Source of the DNA: Pardosa pseudoannulata
Lineage: Eukaryota > Arthropoda > Arachnida > Araneae > Lycosidae
NCBI GenBank assembly: GCA_032207245.1
Contig: CM063502.1
Span: forward strand, 46,520,686 to 46,584,685
Direction of reading: 5' to 3'
Length of the DNA: 64,000 nucleotides
Shown: positions 31,031-46,300 of the stretch, one piece after another
Numbering within the stretch: the first letter of the stretch is position 1
Layout of the letters: each line of letters starts with the position of its first letter
The notes under the pieces: model-generated
Database searches by the model: none
Told to the model about the DNA's origin: nothing
The model's input: the letters and a program-made list of their open reading frames with translations, nothing else
Program-made: the position numbers and the translations under genes

Positions 31031-31994
31031 TACGTAAGTATGCACAGACGTCTTATCGAAACTTGTCAAAATAGATATTTACTATTTTAAAATCAAATTT
31101 TCTTGAACACACGTACAGACGTAAAAATGAGTCTAGTCAAAACGGATTCAGGCATGGTCAAAATGTATATTTTTGTTTAAATATGAACACCGAAATCTTT
31201 CGTTAAAACATAACCTCCTTTACTAACTACAGAGAAGTAACTAAAAAAAGTTTTTTTTTTTCAGAAAAATATTACTTTGCCTAAAAATTGTATGTAATAT
31301 TCAAAAAATATTTTTGATTAAGTAACGTGTTAAATCTTTGTAGAGCAGGCGTTAATAGAAGTAGAAATATTTATCTCCCTCCAATATATTATTCATTGTT
31401 AAAGTTACATTTTCCCTCATTAAGTAGTCGAACTAGCTAATATTTTCTGCTAAAGGCCCCTTCACAGATTTATCAATTAATCACGGAAGAAGCCATTAAT
31501 CCCTTAAAACAACCAAAATGAGTACACCGTCTATATTTGTCTGTTACTTTTTGATAAATGAGCTACATGTAAGTCTATAAATCATTTATTAGCATTTACA
31601 AATGAATATTCCCTCTCATTATGTATCAGTTAGGAATAAATCGAGAATTCACACTTTACAGACATTTTTAGGTAATAATAAAACTTCAATTCAATTTAAT
31701 AATTTATTTAAAGCTCAAAGATAATTAATTTATATTTGGGCTTCATTAGTGGAAAATACATGGTGAGTAAAGAGCTTGGTATGTTATTGAAGGATGTACT
31801 TAGCACTTATTCTACCAAGCAGTGTTCAAACACAATTTTCAACCTTTAATTTTAAATTATTCTCCAAGTTTAATTTTTTTTTCTCTATAGCTAATGCTTT
31901 GACTTTGCATGCAATAGATGTGAAATTAATTCGGTGGTATCATTTTCTTCCAGTTCATCTTGGATGTAAAAACGAGCATATGATATATCTATTT

Positions 31995-32225
31995 CTACGA
32001 GTTGAAGTAGCTCAATCGGCAGAGGCGTCGATCTCATAACTGGGGGGGGGGGTGAGTTCCTGGTTCGAGCCGCCCAAGGATACGCCATGTTCATTAATGA
32101 CGACTGGGACACGTATAGAAGATTTGGGTTGCAATTTCCTCCAAGTTTAAAAACGATGCCGCTAGAAGTAACAGGCCAATACAAGGGATCTTCTTCTTGG
32201 TCATTACTCCTAAATCACGAGGACC
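31995..32225 (+). mobile_element. SINE family B, 5' half
   Basis: A canonical tRNA-like A-box GTAGCTCAATCGGCAGAGGC and B-box GGTTCGAGCC are present, separated by a (G)11 run at 32042. The downstream TTTCCTCCAAGTTTAAAAACG and TCCTAAATCACGAGGACC match family B at 34.5 kb. Homology ends at about 32225, where the 255-bp tandem array begins. A working tRNA gene is unlikely: the stems do not close, and the flanking match to the other copy marks it as a SINE. Confidence 0.75.
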
Positions 32226-32244
32226 TCTTTGTATTGTCATAGGG

Positions 32245-33258
32245 AGTAATGTTGGCCACCTATATGGTTTTCCAAATAATAGCAATACCAAATATCTACA
32301 ACTAAGTAGTGCTGAATGTTGTAAAAGAGCCTCTGCATTGGATATAATAAAAAAATCCTTATTTCTACCATTAGGTGACTTTTGACTATTCAAGGATTTC
32401 ATAACAGTGTTTAATTTCAAACGGTTTTACATATAAATATCAATATTATTTTGCTGAATAATAAAAATTACAATGACATTAAAAAAATCTCCATTTCAGA
32501 TTTCAGTAATGTTTGCCACCTATATGGTGCTCCAATAATTGCATGGCCAAAAAAATATGTACAACTAGGTGGTGGTGAATGTTGTAAAAGGGGATATAAT
32601 AAAAAACCTTATTTCTACCATTAGGTAACTTTTGACTATTCAAGGATTTAATAACAGTGTTTAATTTCAAACGGTTTTACATATAAATATCAACATTATT
32701 TTGCTGAATAATAACAATTACAATGACATTAAAAAATCTCCATTTCAGATTTCAGTAATGTTGGTCACCTATATGGTGCTCCAATAATAGCATGGCCAAA
32801 AAATATCTACAAATAGGTAGTGGCGAATGTTGTAAAAAAGCCTCGTCATTGAATATAATAAAAAACCTTATTTCTGTCATTGGGTAACTTTCGACTATTC
32901 AAGGATTTCATAACAGTGTTTAATTCCAAAAAGTTTTACATATAAATATCAACATTATTTTGCTGAATAATAACAATTACAATCACATTAAAAAATCTCC
33001 ATTTCAGATTTCAGTAATGTTGGTCACCTATATGGTGCTCCTATAATAGCATGGCCAAAAAATATCTACAAATAGGTAGTGGCGAATGTTGTAAAAAAGC
33101 CTCGTCATTGAATATAATAAAAAACCTTATTTCTGTCATTGGGTAACTTTCGACTATTCAAGGATTTCATAACAGTGTTTAATTCCAAAAAGTTTTACAT
33201 ATAAATATCAACATTATTTTGCTGAATAATAACAATTACAATCACATTAAAAAATCCC
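32245..33258 (+). repeat. Four-copy tandem array, unit about 255 bp
   Basis: Copies start at 32245, 32505, 32754 and 33013, each opening AGTAATGTT then CACCTATATGG. Each passes through TTCAAGGATTT and TACATATAAATATCAA and closes with TTGCTGAATAATAA. The last two copies are nearly identical, so the youngest duplication is at the right. The first copy directly follows SINE B. Small ORFs across it (32197-32385) are not conserved between copies. Confidence 0.9.
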
Positions 33259-34020
33259 GATTTGAGATGAAACGGAAAATACACAAAATGTTGCATACAT
33301 ATGATATTGTTCACCATGTTGCATTTTAGTTGCAGTGACTAGTTCTATAAAAACTAAATAACGTTTTTTGTTCTCATATAATCTCTAATAAATACGCACA
33401 AATGCATCAATAAGTATACTGTTAAAATTTTTATATTTAACTCACCTTTTACATTTAAACGTAAATATAGATAAGCACAAATTGCGGTATTAATAGTGTT
33501 AAATTATTATGATTGGAAATCATTCCTTTTCAATGTGGAAAAATAGCAAGTTCTCCGTAGTAATCAGACTTTTAATGATAGAATTTTAGTAAGTATCTTT
33601 TACTTACGCTACAAATACACATTTCTTCTTATTTTTACTTACTGTGACATATCTGTATAATTAGTGTTTATCAATAATGTACATATTATGAAAATAATCA
33701 TTACAAAACGATACTCTTCTATTTTTATGAATGACGAGGCACATCAAAGTGCAGCATTTCTAAAATAGGATGATAGTCTTCTTGACAGAGTGATATATTT
33801 AGCAAAATTTCACTTTAAGAACATATTTCTGCACATGTGCTGGTATATATTTCATTTCATAGTGATTTCAACCTTGAAATATAATAATAAATTTTTAACT
33901 GTTACCAGAAAAAGGAGAAAAAATCTTTAAATTTTTATAAAATTTGAATTAAAAATTTTCGGTCATTTTTTGTCACAGAGTATTGGAACTTTTTGTTTTA
34001 TAGTTCTTAGAACAAATTTC

Positions 34021-34197
34021 GCCGAACGCTGGCCGATTGGTTAGGGCACTGATCGTCGGTACCGGAGTTTGTGGGTTTGAATCCCACTATGGCATGAATG
34101 TTCGTAGCCGTTCGGAATCGGCTTTAAGCAGTAGGTCCCGGTCTCATTAGCCCTCTTGTGCAAAACAGTAGACCGTAGCGCTCCAAACCAGACCAGA
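34021..34197 (+). mobile_element. tRNA-derived SINE (family A), full length
   Basis: This 177-bp element has a pol III A-box-like TGGCCGATTGGTTAGGGC at its start and a B-box-like GGGTTTGAATCCCAC about 45 bp later. A conserved body (GTAGCCGTTCGGAATCGGC, then AGTAGACCGTAGCGCTCC) follows, with a CAAACCAGACC tail. It is bounded by perfect 16-bp direct repeats TCTTAGAACAAATTTC (34005-34020 and 34198-34213), the mark of target-primed retroposition. The intact duplication suggests a fairly recent insertion. Confidence 0.9.
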
Positions 34198-34360
34198 TCT
34201 TAGAACAAATTTCAGTTAACACTAAATATAATAATAAAAAACGCTGTAACGTATAAAAATTGGGATTTTTGTGAATGTCTCAAATTGGATTTTTAAATTT
34301 AAACCATAAATTAAATTTAGTACCATGAAATAAGTGCGTATCTCATTTAAAACATTTTTA

Positions 34361-34722
34361 TGAGCCGTGGTAGCTAAGGCGGTAAAGCGTGGTAGTCAAC
34401 GATCTCGTAACTGAAGGGTTGCGGGGGAGCTCGAACCAGCCTAAGATTCACCGAGCTTGTTAAAGGTGACTGAGACAAGTAAAATATGTTCGTGGTCACA
34501 ATGTCCTCCAAGTTCATAAACGATACCTCAGGCGGTGGCAAAACCTGGGGGTCTTGGCTTCTGCTTCTAAATTAAGAGGACCAACGTGAGCGAAGTCGTT
34601 CTTTTTTCTTGCGGTACTCGTCAAAAGAAAGGAGCACCCATTGCCTTCCTTCGAATGGACTCTGGATCACGTGCTTGGCTTGCCCAAGTGGCATAAATAA
34701 CGACAGCAACAACAACAATTTG
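34361..34722 (+). mobile_element. tRNA-derived SINE (family B), long copy with (CAA)n tail
   Basis: It starts with an A-box-like GTGGTAGCTAAGGCGGTAAAG, then a decayed B-box near 34428. A body follows that includes TGTCCTCCAAGTTCATAAACG and CTTCTGCTTCTAAATTAAGAGGACC. The 3' part ends CACGTGCTTGGCTTGCCC...GGCATAAATAACGAC and a CAGCAACAACAACAA tail. The 5' 220 bp align with 31995-32225. Target duplications were not found. Confidence 0.75.
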
Positions 34723-34734
34723 AACTAAAACGTT

Positions 34735-34846
34735 CTTTCATCTCAGAGGTGCTCGTCAAGCGAAAGACGCACTTCTCACCTTAATTCTCGTGACATCTGG
34801 CCTACGTGCTTGGCTCGTTCGAATGGTATTGGCCACAATAACAAAA
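34735..34846 (+). mobile_element. SINE family B, 3' fragment
   Basis: GTGCTCGTCAAGCGAAAG, then CTACGTGCTTGGCTCG and AATAACAAAAC repeat the 3' third of the adjacent family B copy with divergence. It may be a second truncated insertion or a partial tail duplication. Confidence 0.6.
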
Positions 34847-36057
34847 CTTTTTTTTTGTAATGGGATGTGTTTGTCTACGACCAACGGTTGCGGAGCTAAT
34901 GGCCAATTAGACCTTTATCATGTAATCTGTATATATAAGCTTTAACGCGTTGTATCGACTTGTTGCATATTTGCAAAACACACATAGACATCAATTTTCA
35001 AATGATATTTAAAATGCTGCTTTATTAATTGTTTCTATGCTGTAATTTTGGAATTATAACAATTTTCTACTAGGATCACTATCAAATGGTAGCACTAAAT
35101 TTTTTCTTACTAAAGTTTTATTTATTGTTTGATAAGATGCACGTGATTGTTACTGGATTTATTAAATTTTAAAAATCTGAATGATAATAAAAATTCAGAT
35201 GGTGAAATTCTGATGACTCCAGAAATAGATTTCTCACAGAAATAGTTTGAAATTCTTTATATAAATTTAATTTTTGCTTACAGGAAATTACAGTATTAAC
35301 AAGAAATACACATGTTTTTGTCTGTGAAATATAGAAAAATTTGCCAATACATGTTTATATTGATACTTCAAATTCTTTTAATTCTTTTTTAATTTTTGAA
35401 ATAGTGTATTCTAACATGCAAAGAAATATCCGCAGATTTTTGATAGAAATCTGAATAAGAGAATTTATTAAATTATTCAACTAAGGTTACAGTGCCCAAA
35501 AGAATAACTTAAGTCCATTTATTAGCCTGAAATATATTCTATACCAAACTAATAACTCAAACTTTGCTAAAGTTTCATTTTTTTATGTCAAGAAGACATT
35601 TAAAAAGAGAAAAGCTTCAATTCAAACGCTTTGTTATTGCAGTGTGGAATGAATTACCCAATTCCTATTTCATTTCTGAGTTTCTTTTTAACTTTCAGTA
35701 TTTCCCAAAATGGACTTTTGCTTTTTTTACAGATACCAGAAAAGAAATTTTTCTACTTACGGTCCTTTTCCTGTTCTGATATTTTATTGAAAGCCAGAGT
35801 GAAATAATATTTGAAGATGTTGGCATAACCGAAATATTTTGATTGTAAATGAAATTTCTAACTTTCTGATTAAATAAGATTATCATTTATATTCAGAATA
35901 TATCCCCAAGTTTTTCTTCTCGCTATTTCCGTTGTTTAAGAAATTAATATAAACATTTACTCCGTACTGGGAAAACAAAAGTTAAAAAGTTTCACTTATT
36001 TAAAAGTTTCGATGAAATAAAAATCATAGAAATAACCGAAAAATAAATGTATATTAT

Positions 36058-38705
<2,648 letters not shown>

Positions 38706-39047
38706 ATTAACAAGTAAAACACTAAAAATACTTTTCGAAAAGTTCAGTTATCATCGAATCGATGAGTCAAGCATGGTTTAAAATAAATTTGTCCTTTAAT
38801 TTAATTTTTTGGAATATATGGTTGTATTTTGGCTAGTCTGAATGATTCAAATCATACTAAAATTTGATAAGGTCACCACAAGACTTTCTGGAATGTCTGT
38901 TAAAATAAACAAATGTTTTGCTGCATTTCATTTAACTTTTATTTGAATGCGATTAACGATCTACAAATTCTTTTGTAAATGCAATGGCTAAAATATTGAT
39001 TTTTAATTATATCAAAAACTATGCAATATTAATCCAACAATGAGTAG

Positions 39048-39095
39048 TTAGCCCTCGTGTGCAAAACAGTAGACCGTAGCGCTCCAAAACCAAAA
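39048..39095 (+). mobile_element. SINE family A, extreme 5' truncation (48 bp) with 14-bp target duplication
   Basis: Only the last 48 bp of the family are present: TTAGCCCTCGTGTGC, AGTAGACCGTAGCGCTCC and a CAAAACCAAAA tail. The flanks are perfect repeats CCAACAATGAGTAG (39034-39047 and 39096-39109). The intact duplication shows the element was inserted this short and did not decay to this length. Confidence 0.9.
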
Positions 39096-39429
39096 CCAAC
39101 AATGAGTAGAGCGATATTGAACAATGAGTAAAGTGAGTACGGCTATATAACAGAGATCGGTAGAATTAATTTTTGAGATATTTAGATACATTTCTTTTAT
39201 ATAGAGTGAGGGTTGTAGTCAAAAAGGGAGTTGCACAACTAGATGTTACAACAGTCTTAAATATAAAATTTTAACTTTTTACGGCTGATCGTTTTTGAGT
39301 TATATCTGGCAGTGTTAATATACGCTATAGTAAAATTTATGTTTATATATAGTATTGATTTTAATAAAGAAGGGAGGTGCGCAAGCAAAGTTAAAACAGT
39401 CCTATAAATATATATAAATGTGAAGAGAC

Positions 39430-40585
39430 TATGTATTTACAAAATTGGTGCTAAAAAACTAGTGTATCTCATCTAGATTATAGTAAATTTTTAATGTTCT
39501 GTATTAACATAGTTATTGTAACAGATGTATATAAATTGTGTTGTGTTCTCGTTAAGCTGCATATGGTCCCTGAAAAAAAACCTATGGACTACAACTTTTC
39601 ATGTAAAAAATTAAAAAAGAAACCTGTGGAGAAAAGCAACTGCTTCTTGTAAAATGTATTTTTTTAATTTCATCAAATCTGTATTTCTGTAGTATGTTAC
39701 TGATTTGTTTATTTATTTTTATTTTTCATAAAGTTGAATTATTTTTTTAATAAAGTGTAGTGGATCAAGTCTTTCCCTATTCGTCATCGGAATTGGCTGC
39801 TAAGAACCTTGTGGTTGGCAGCGTGTGAGATAACTTCAGTTTTAAATATAAAATTTCAACATTCTATGGCTAATTGTTTTTGAGTTATGCAAGATACATA
39901 CGTACGTATGATCCGACTTAATGACAAAAAAGGTTGAAATTCCTTTAGTTATGCTTGAAAGGGATATTTAGAGTTTCAGAGTAAAAGTCTTCTTATATGA
40001 AGATATTATGTACTTACAATATTGGTTCTATAAAAGTAGTGTATTTCATCTAGATTATAGTAAATTTTTAATGTTCTGTATTAACATAGTTATTGTGATA
40101 GCTGTATATAAATTGTGTTGTCTTCTCGTTAAGCTGGATATGGTTCCTGAAAGAAACCAATGGACTACAACTTTTCATGTAAAACATTAGAAAAAGCCTG
40201 TGGACAAAAGCACCTTTTTATGAAGAATGTATTTTTTTAGTTTCCTCAAATCTGTATTTCTGTAGTATGCTACTGATATGTTCATTTATTTATTTTTTAT
40301 GAATTTGAATTGTTTTTGAATAAAGCATAGTGGATGAAGTCTTTCCCCATTCGTCATCGGAATTGGCTGTTAAACACCTTGTGGTTCGCAGCAAGTGACG
40401 TAACTTCAATTGTAAATATAAAATTTCAACATTCTATGGCTAATTGTTTTTGAGTTATGCAAGATACATACGTACGTATGATCCGACTTAACGACAAAAA
40501 AGGTCAAAATTCCTTTTGTCATGCTTGATAGGGATATTTACAGTTTCAAAGTAAAAGTCTTCTTATATGTACAGACAAGCTTAAA
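39430..40585 (+). repeat. Two-copy direct duplication, unit about 578 bp
   Basis: Copy 1 starts TATGTATTTACAAAATTGG at about 39430 and copy 2 starts TATGTACTTACAATATTGG at about 40007. Both contain TATTAACATAGTTATTGT, CTACAACTTTTCATGTAAAA, ATTCGTCATCGGAATTGGCT and ATACATACGTACGTATGATC. The region left of copy 1 (39198-39420) shares the AACAGTC..TAAAT and TTTTTGAGTTAT blocks with 30778-31030, so the unit is part of a dispersed repeat. The 60-codon frame at 40008-40190 is not intact in copy 1. Confidence 0.88.
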
Positions 40586-40616
40586 CCGAAACTGCTCCAA
40601 ATAGATTCATGCTTGA

Positions 40617-40795
40617 TTTTTGATTTGGAGTGCTACGGTCTACTTTTTTTTCAACTCTAGGGATAATGAGATCGAGACCTACTGCTTAAAGTCGATTTCG
40701 AATGGCTACGAACATCCATGCTACAATGAGATTCGAACCCACGAACTACGATACCGAAGGCCAGCAACCTAACCAATCGGCCATCGTTCAGAAAA
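40617..40795 (-). mobile_element. SINE family A, near full length, minus strand
   Basis: On the minus strand it reads GATGGCCGATTGGTTAGG (A-box region), GGGTTCGAATCTCATT (B-box region), the body with TAAGCAGTAGGTCTCGATC, and AGTAGACCGTAGCACTCC at the tail. It is more diverged from the other copies, and no convincing target duplication was found. It lies just right of the 578-bp duplication. Confidence 0.82.
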
Positions 40796-40799
40796 GATT

Positions 40800-41583
40800 A
40801 ATTTATGTTCAAAATGATTTCTTCCGTTGAAATCTGAAGACCGAAAACTTAACAAAGTGTGCTATAGTTTCTTTACTTTGTACAAGAAAGCAAAAACGAA
40901 AATTAAATTGAATTTTCATTAAATTGAATATTCTGTAAATTTATTTGAAAATTTAGAATAATATATCGTACTAAATAAAAATCTTAAAATAAAATATGTA
41001 ATTTATAAGTGCAGATTATTATATTTATTAAAAATATACAAAGTGATACTTTGTAACATCTTTACTATAACGTTTATTTGATATATCTATTATAAAATTA
41101 CATAAAAAGATAAAAAAAAATAATTCTAAAATAAAGTCAAGAATTCTTAAAACTTCTCAATTTTGATAAAACTTTCTGTCAATTATTTTTCGTTATAGAT
41201 TTCAATCTTAAAGAGGTTATTTTTATAAAATACTTTCGGTAAAAAGTTCTATAAAACGGTTTGAATGGAACGCAATGTAAATTTTGAGAAGCTTTCTTAC
41301 CTGTCAATATTTAAAGTGTTACTCTGATATTATGAAAAAAAGTTTTATTTTTAGTACAGCATTTCTTAAATTGGATGCATATTGATCTTTCTTCTAGATT
41401 TCCAGAACTTTTCAATGTAAATAAAAGAACATATATAGGAAATATATTTTTTCAAGGTAACGCGTTCTACTAAAATGAGTAAAACCGGTTCAATTTAAAT
41501 TATTAAGAATCTCCGAGTTTTCATGCCAAATAAGTTATAATCACTTTCCATTTTTATTATTCATTATATATATATTTATACAT

Positions 41584-41666
<83 letters not shown>

Positions 41667-42253
41667 CCAAAAATTATCACGGAAAATAATTGTACCTTTC
41701 ATTTTTATTTTAATTCTGTTTAGAAATTTGTCATTGTCGAAAATACATAACACGCGAACATTTCTCAATACATTTAACCTTGGCTCTACAAATTTGCACG
41801 TGCATCAGCGTAGGAAACTGTGGCCATGAGAAAACTGTCTTTTTATTTGTACATGGTTTCATTGTAAATGCAACTTCATGCGATGAGCGCATCTGAAAAT
41901 GGCAAAGAACTATATCTAAATTCTAATTGACAGAATTATTTTGTCTGTAGAAAATTTTCCGAACTTCATTGTTTGGTATTTATATGTGTAATATCATGAG
42001 TAAAGAGTAAAGAGTAGAGAATTTATATAGTATATATTTATATAGTATATTTATATAGTAGAGTAATGTATTTATAAAGTGTGCATGAATATATACATAT
42101 ATATGCATACTCACATACATATCATTATTCCAACAACAAATATTTCCAGAAACTAATACTTCAGTGCTTTTGTAAAAGCAAAAGCAGTGAAATATTAGTA
42201 TGCAAGTACTTTTAACACCTACATATACTGATCAGTATATTAGGAACCTAGTA
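40800..42253. other. AT-rich, nothing recognised besides a microsatellite
   Basis: TATATTTATATAGTA-type short repeats lie at 42010-42070. CTGATCAGTATATTAGG at about 42228-42245 may be the end of the adjacent Tc1 relic. Confidence 0.45.
41566..41664. repeat. (TA)n(CATA)n(CA)n(TA)n microsatellite
   Basis: Short TA, CATACATA, CACACA and a longer TA tract in sequence. Confidence 0.95.
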
Positions 42254-43000
42254 TTAATATTTTACTAGACTTTTTGTTGCCCAGATAATAGCCCGTATTC
42301 GTGAGGGTATTGATTCTACAAGGTTTGGAGCGCATGTGTATATAGATAATACCATGAAATGGCTAGACAGAATATAAAATCTTGAAATTTGGATGAAAGA
42401 TGATATTGCTGTAAGATAGAACATTCCAACGTGTCCCAAACACTTCCTGTTGGATCAAGATCCAGGCCTTAAAGTGGTCAGAGAAGTTGCTGGTCGTGTG
42501 TGTCTGGTGTTCAATGAACCAACCTCAAACGATTTTGATATTATGTATGATTGCATTTTTTTTTCATGAAGTATCCATCATCTGCAGAGTAAAAATGTAA
42601 CATTGCAGGATGCACTAGATCTGTTAGTATTTTCAGGCATTGCATGGCTATGTGTTTACCCACAAGGAACACTAGGGACACATTTCCATATCAGTAGAAC
42701 AGGACCCTCGCCGTGATACTCCCACCAGTTATTGCCCAGTGTGACAAAGTCAATGTAGATTTATAGTTTCATGGGGTCCTCCTCAAAATAGATGTATTTC
42801 ATTTGTGCAAAACAAGGTACAGTGTGATTCCCCTGACCACTTAACCTTTTTACAGTTCTCTTTTGTCCAGTGCCGTCTTTAAAGACACCAATGCAAAAGA
42901 ATTCTGGTATTCTGGACAGAAATGAGAAGCTTCCTCAATGGCATCCGACTACGTAATCCCATCCTCTGCAAATATCTATGCATGATTCGCACCGCTATTG
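42254..43000 (-). pseudogene. Tc1-type transposase relic
   Basis: Read on the minus strand, this region shows Tc1-family blocks in order. HRYLQRMGLRSRMPLRK (about 42985-42930) is the inter-helix region before the catalytic domain. A degenerate KWSGES...TNE (about 42840-42790) lies where WSDES normally is. GGS (near 42740), then LKILTDLVHPAMLHFYSADDGYF (about 42640-42570) matches the stretch before the second catalytic acid. DLDPTGSVWDTLE (about 42470-42425) corresponds to DLNPIE..WD.LE. NLVESIPSRIRAIIWA and KY then a stop (about 42320-42254) is the C-terminal end. Multiple stops and frameshifts mean it is inactive, and the catalytic SDE is altered. The first DNA-binding domain is not clearly visible; the divergent sequence to about 43330 may belong to the same element. 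Confidence 0.82.
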
Positions 43001-43339
43001 TTTAAGACGATTCTTGCTTGATGGTTTCTGTCACTTGAAGTGTAGTAGTGTTTCTTTTATGTTGTGTAATACCTTGCAGACAATGCTGACTATGGTCTTT
43101 GTTGATTGTATCCGAACAACAGCTAAGTCTTTGAACAAAGACCATGAGTTTTTCTCACACCTTCGAACACCTTCGAAATGACTGCTTCCCAAAACCCAAC
43201 AAAACTCAGAGTTCTGCTCTATTCACTGCTGTCTTCTTGCTAAAGGTGTCCATAAAAGCACTTTTTCAAATGATACATGATCTGTTGTTTTCCCCATTCT
43301 ACTGTGTTTATCGTGAAATGAAGCTACACGTTTTACTTA

Positions 43340-46300
43340 TTTTAGCCTTCTGATGGCGTTTAATCCTTGTTGATAGATATCGAAACAAAGGTAGTTATAG
43401 TAATATATCGCAATTATTTTATCTTGTAACCAGTAGTAAAACAATATTATATATGGAACTAGTTCGGAATTTTCAGATGCTTTAAGTTTGTTTTTAATTA
43501 AATACACTTTTCGTGTCTTAGTTTTTTTAATCACAGATTAGTATATGTATTCAAAAGGTAGTACCTAAAACTGATATAATTTTTTTTCAGATTTAATATC
43601 AGACTCGTTAAATTTTAGTTTGGACACTTCATTTTGTTAACTACAGCTTTAAAAACATTAAATTTTATGCATTTCAGCAATGAAGTTACTCATATAAATA
43701 GGGAATAAGATTTAAGGAGAAATGCATCCATCATTTTTATTAATGAGGCGAATGACTGTGCAGAAGGAATATGGTAGCTGTGCTTACCATATTGAATAGA
43801 AGACCTGGAAAGCTTTTTATCCTTTTTGTAGTAATATTTAAGAAATATTTTTTTTACTAAAGTATGATACTCATAATACATTTATCTGCATTTAAGGGAA
43901 TAAGAGGCTTATATTTGGTATTTAGAAAACAATGAATATAGAAATGGAACTATGGTTAAGAAGAGGGGGGTAAGTTACAAATAATTTCAATAAATTAATT
44001 ATTATGAAATTTAAACTTAACTTAAAATTATGAAATTTTATTTTCATATATGCTATGTATAACAAAATCCCAATAAATATTTAAACTAGCAGATCTTTTT
44101 CAAAATTCTTGTTTTATGAGATATACTTGTTAATTTTTTAAAAGCTTCTTGCTCTTTAGTTACCCACTTTTACTCCTAAGTTTGTATTTTTTATTGATTA
44201 TAACATTATAAATATATATTATTTAGTTGTTTAAATATGTAGTTGTTTTATATATTTATTATTTAGTATTATTTAGTTTGAATAATTAATTTATAGAAAA
44301 TATTTTATGTCTGTGCGATTGAGTTTTAATAATTTAAGTGATCTCCAAACTTAAAAGGAATTAATAGATTTATTTTACTATGTATAAGAGTATTTAGTAG
44401 TACTTTTGTGAGAATATAATTAAGAATTAAGTCAGAAGAGGGAATCAAAAGACATTAAAGTTTTAAAAATTGCCAGTTTGAGTAATAGTCATTTAAAAAA
44501 ATTTTTTGCACTTCTCTTTTATACTTATCTTTGAATGCCGTTTGAAACATTTCAGTTAGAATATATTTTTATGTTTTCATCATACAGCCCAGTATAACGC
44601 ACTAAATATGAGTACTTATAAAATATAATTTTAGGTCAATTTTTGGTAATTTCAAAGCCCATCGTATTCTCTCAGTATCCCATTTCATTATTTTAAGCCA
44701 AATACATTCTTCACCTAACCATCAGCCTATACCTTTACACATGTGTGACTTACTAAGAGTGCAAATGTTTCTTAATTAAAGCTTTTTAATAACTAGGAGT
44801 CTGCCAGAGGTAGCTATCCATTGGAGTGAAAATGCTAAAGACGAGGTTGTTTTTCTGATGAAACTTCGTGTACAAGCGTTTTAGAAATACAAATAATACT
44901 ATAAGATTTCTGTGACTGGGAAAAAAAAGAGTGTTCCAAAAAAATTTGTAGAATAAAAAACAAGTTTTTCAAAATATTAGGTTCGACCACTATTGGAAAA
45001 TAGACGGAATCATCCACGTCTCATGCGATTGGCAAGAAAAATCAGGCTTTTAGTAGTGTCTGCTATGTAGAATTTTATCGGCTGCCAATGTTGAATACAT
45101 GTTTAATAACTTGTTGAAGCATTATTGTCTATTTCTCTTGCAGTTAATGAATCGTTGCTGGCGGCTGGTGAATTGTTGCCAAAGTATTCTTTAACTGTTT
45201 TTCACATGTATAACTGTATTTAGTTCAAAGACTGGTGGCTGGTGACGTGCTTCGAGAGTGTCTCACACATATATGATTGAATTAAATTTGGGGAACAACC
45301 CACGATAGGTGTAGCATTGCTAGCAGTAACTGATGAACCATAACAGCCCTAAAAGGATGCACGAAAGGAAGGAGAACCTCGCTACAACAGTGCAGACCAG
45401 TTCTGATCTACTTTGGTAGATTCGGAAATCAGTATGAGTGTCAACAATAGTACCTCTTCAAACGAGAATTCCGTTACCTCCAAACTAGTCCCGTTCCATG
45501 GTATTGGAGAGATTATTGCATGTTCTAAGTACCCTCCATATGTGTATGTGTCCAGAATTGTTCATCACACTAAATATACTTTCACTCGTGAAGAGTACTC
45601 GACATCAGCTCAATTTCAACTTGTTAATATTAGCAATCAGTTTAGTGTAATTAACATACTACAATTATTATAACCCCGTATTGTAAAATAATGTATGCTG
45701 CTGTTGCAACATTGGTTGCTGACGTACACGGAATTTAAGTATACAGAATTGAAGTTGTTCTATGGAGTTCTTCATAGGTGGGATGGCAGAGGTTTAAGAT
45801 GTGTGTTCCGTGTTTCGTAGTACGCTTAAACAAAAGCAAGTTTTTGCACTTCGGCCACTTTCTGATAGGCGCTTTTTATTTTCTAAAGTTCCAACACGAA
45901 ATCATCCCAATATGGTACCTACTCCTAAAAGAATTCTTTAATACCCTTTCTTACAACTAGAAGGTATTAGCTGAGTATCAAACTCTTTTTTATGGTCTCT
46001 AAATATACACTTGTACAATGTTAAGGAACCTGGATGATATCCGAATAGCTTCTGTCAGTTCCAATCTTATAAATAAATTAAATGTGTAAAGAATTTGAAA
46101 ATCAGTTTTAAATATAGCCCTGTTTAGCAAAATACATATATAATTAAATAAGTCAAACAAGCTATAAACAATTTATGAATACAAAGGAAAAGAAAAGTGT
46201 AGAGGGGTTTAAAGATTAAGAAGTTTCTTCCTTGGTGTAAGAAAAATTGCAAGAAACTCACTGATAGAAAATTACAGACATGATCCGTGATTTCCTGCCA

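Noticed and set aside
31995..32075. tRNA gene candidate with canonical A and B boxes
   Set aside because: The cloverleaf does not close because of an 11-G run, and the sequence downstream matches another SINE B copy, so it is a tRNA-derived SINE.
32197..32385. Small ORF MVITPKSRGPLCIV...
   Set aside because: It spans the SINE B end and array copy 1, and the frame is broken in the other array copies.
42978..43353. Two overlapping plus-strand ORFs
   Set aside because: The first lies opposite the N-terminal side of the minus-strand Tc1 relic; neither has a recognised motif.
45413..45673. 86-codon ORF with a polar N-terminus as a possible exon
   Set aside because: No domain, no supported splice sites and no copy or homologue that I recognise; left as an unresolved note on the interval.
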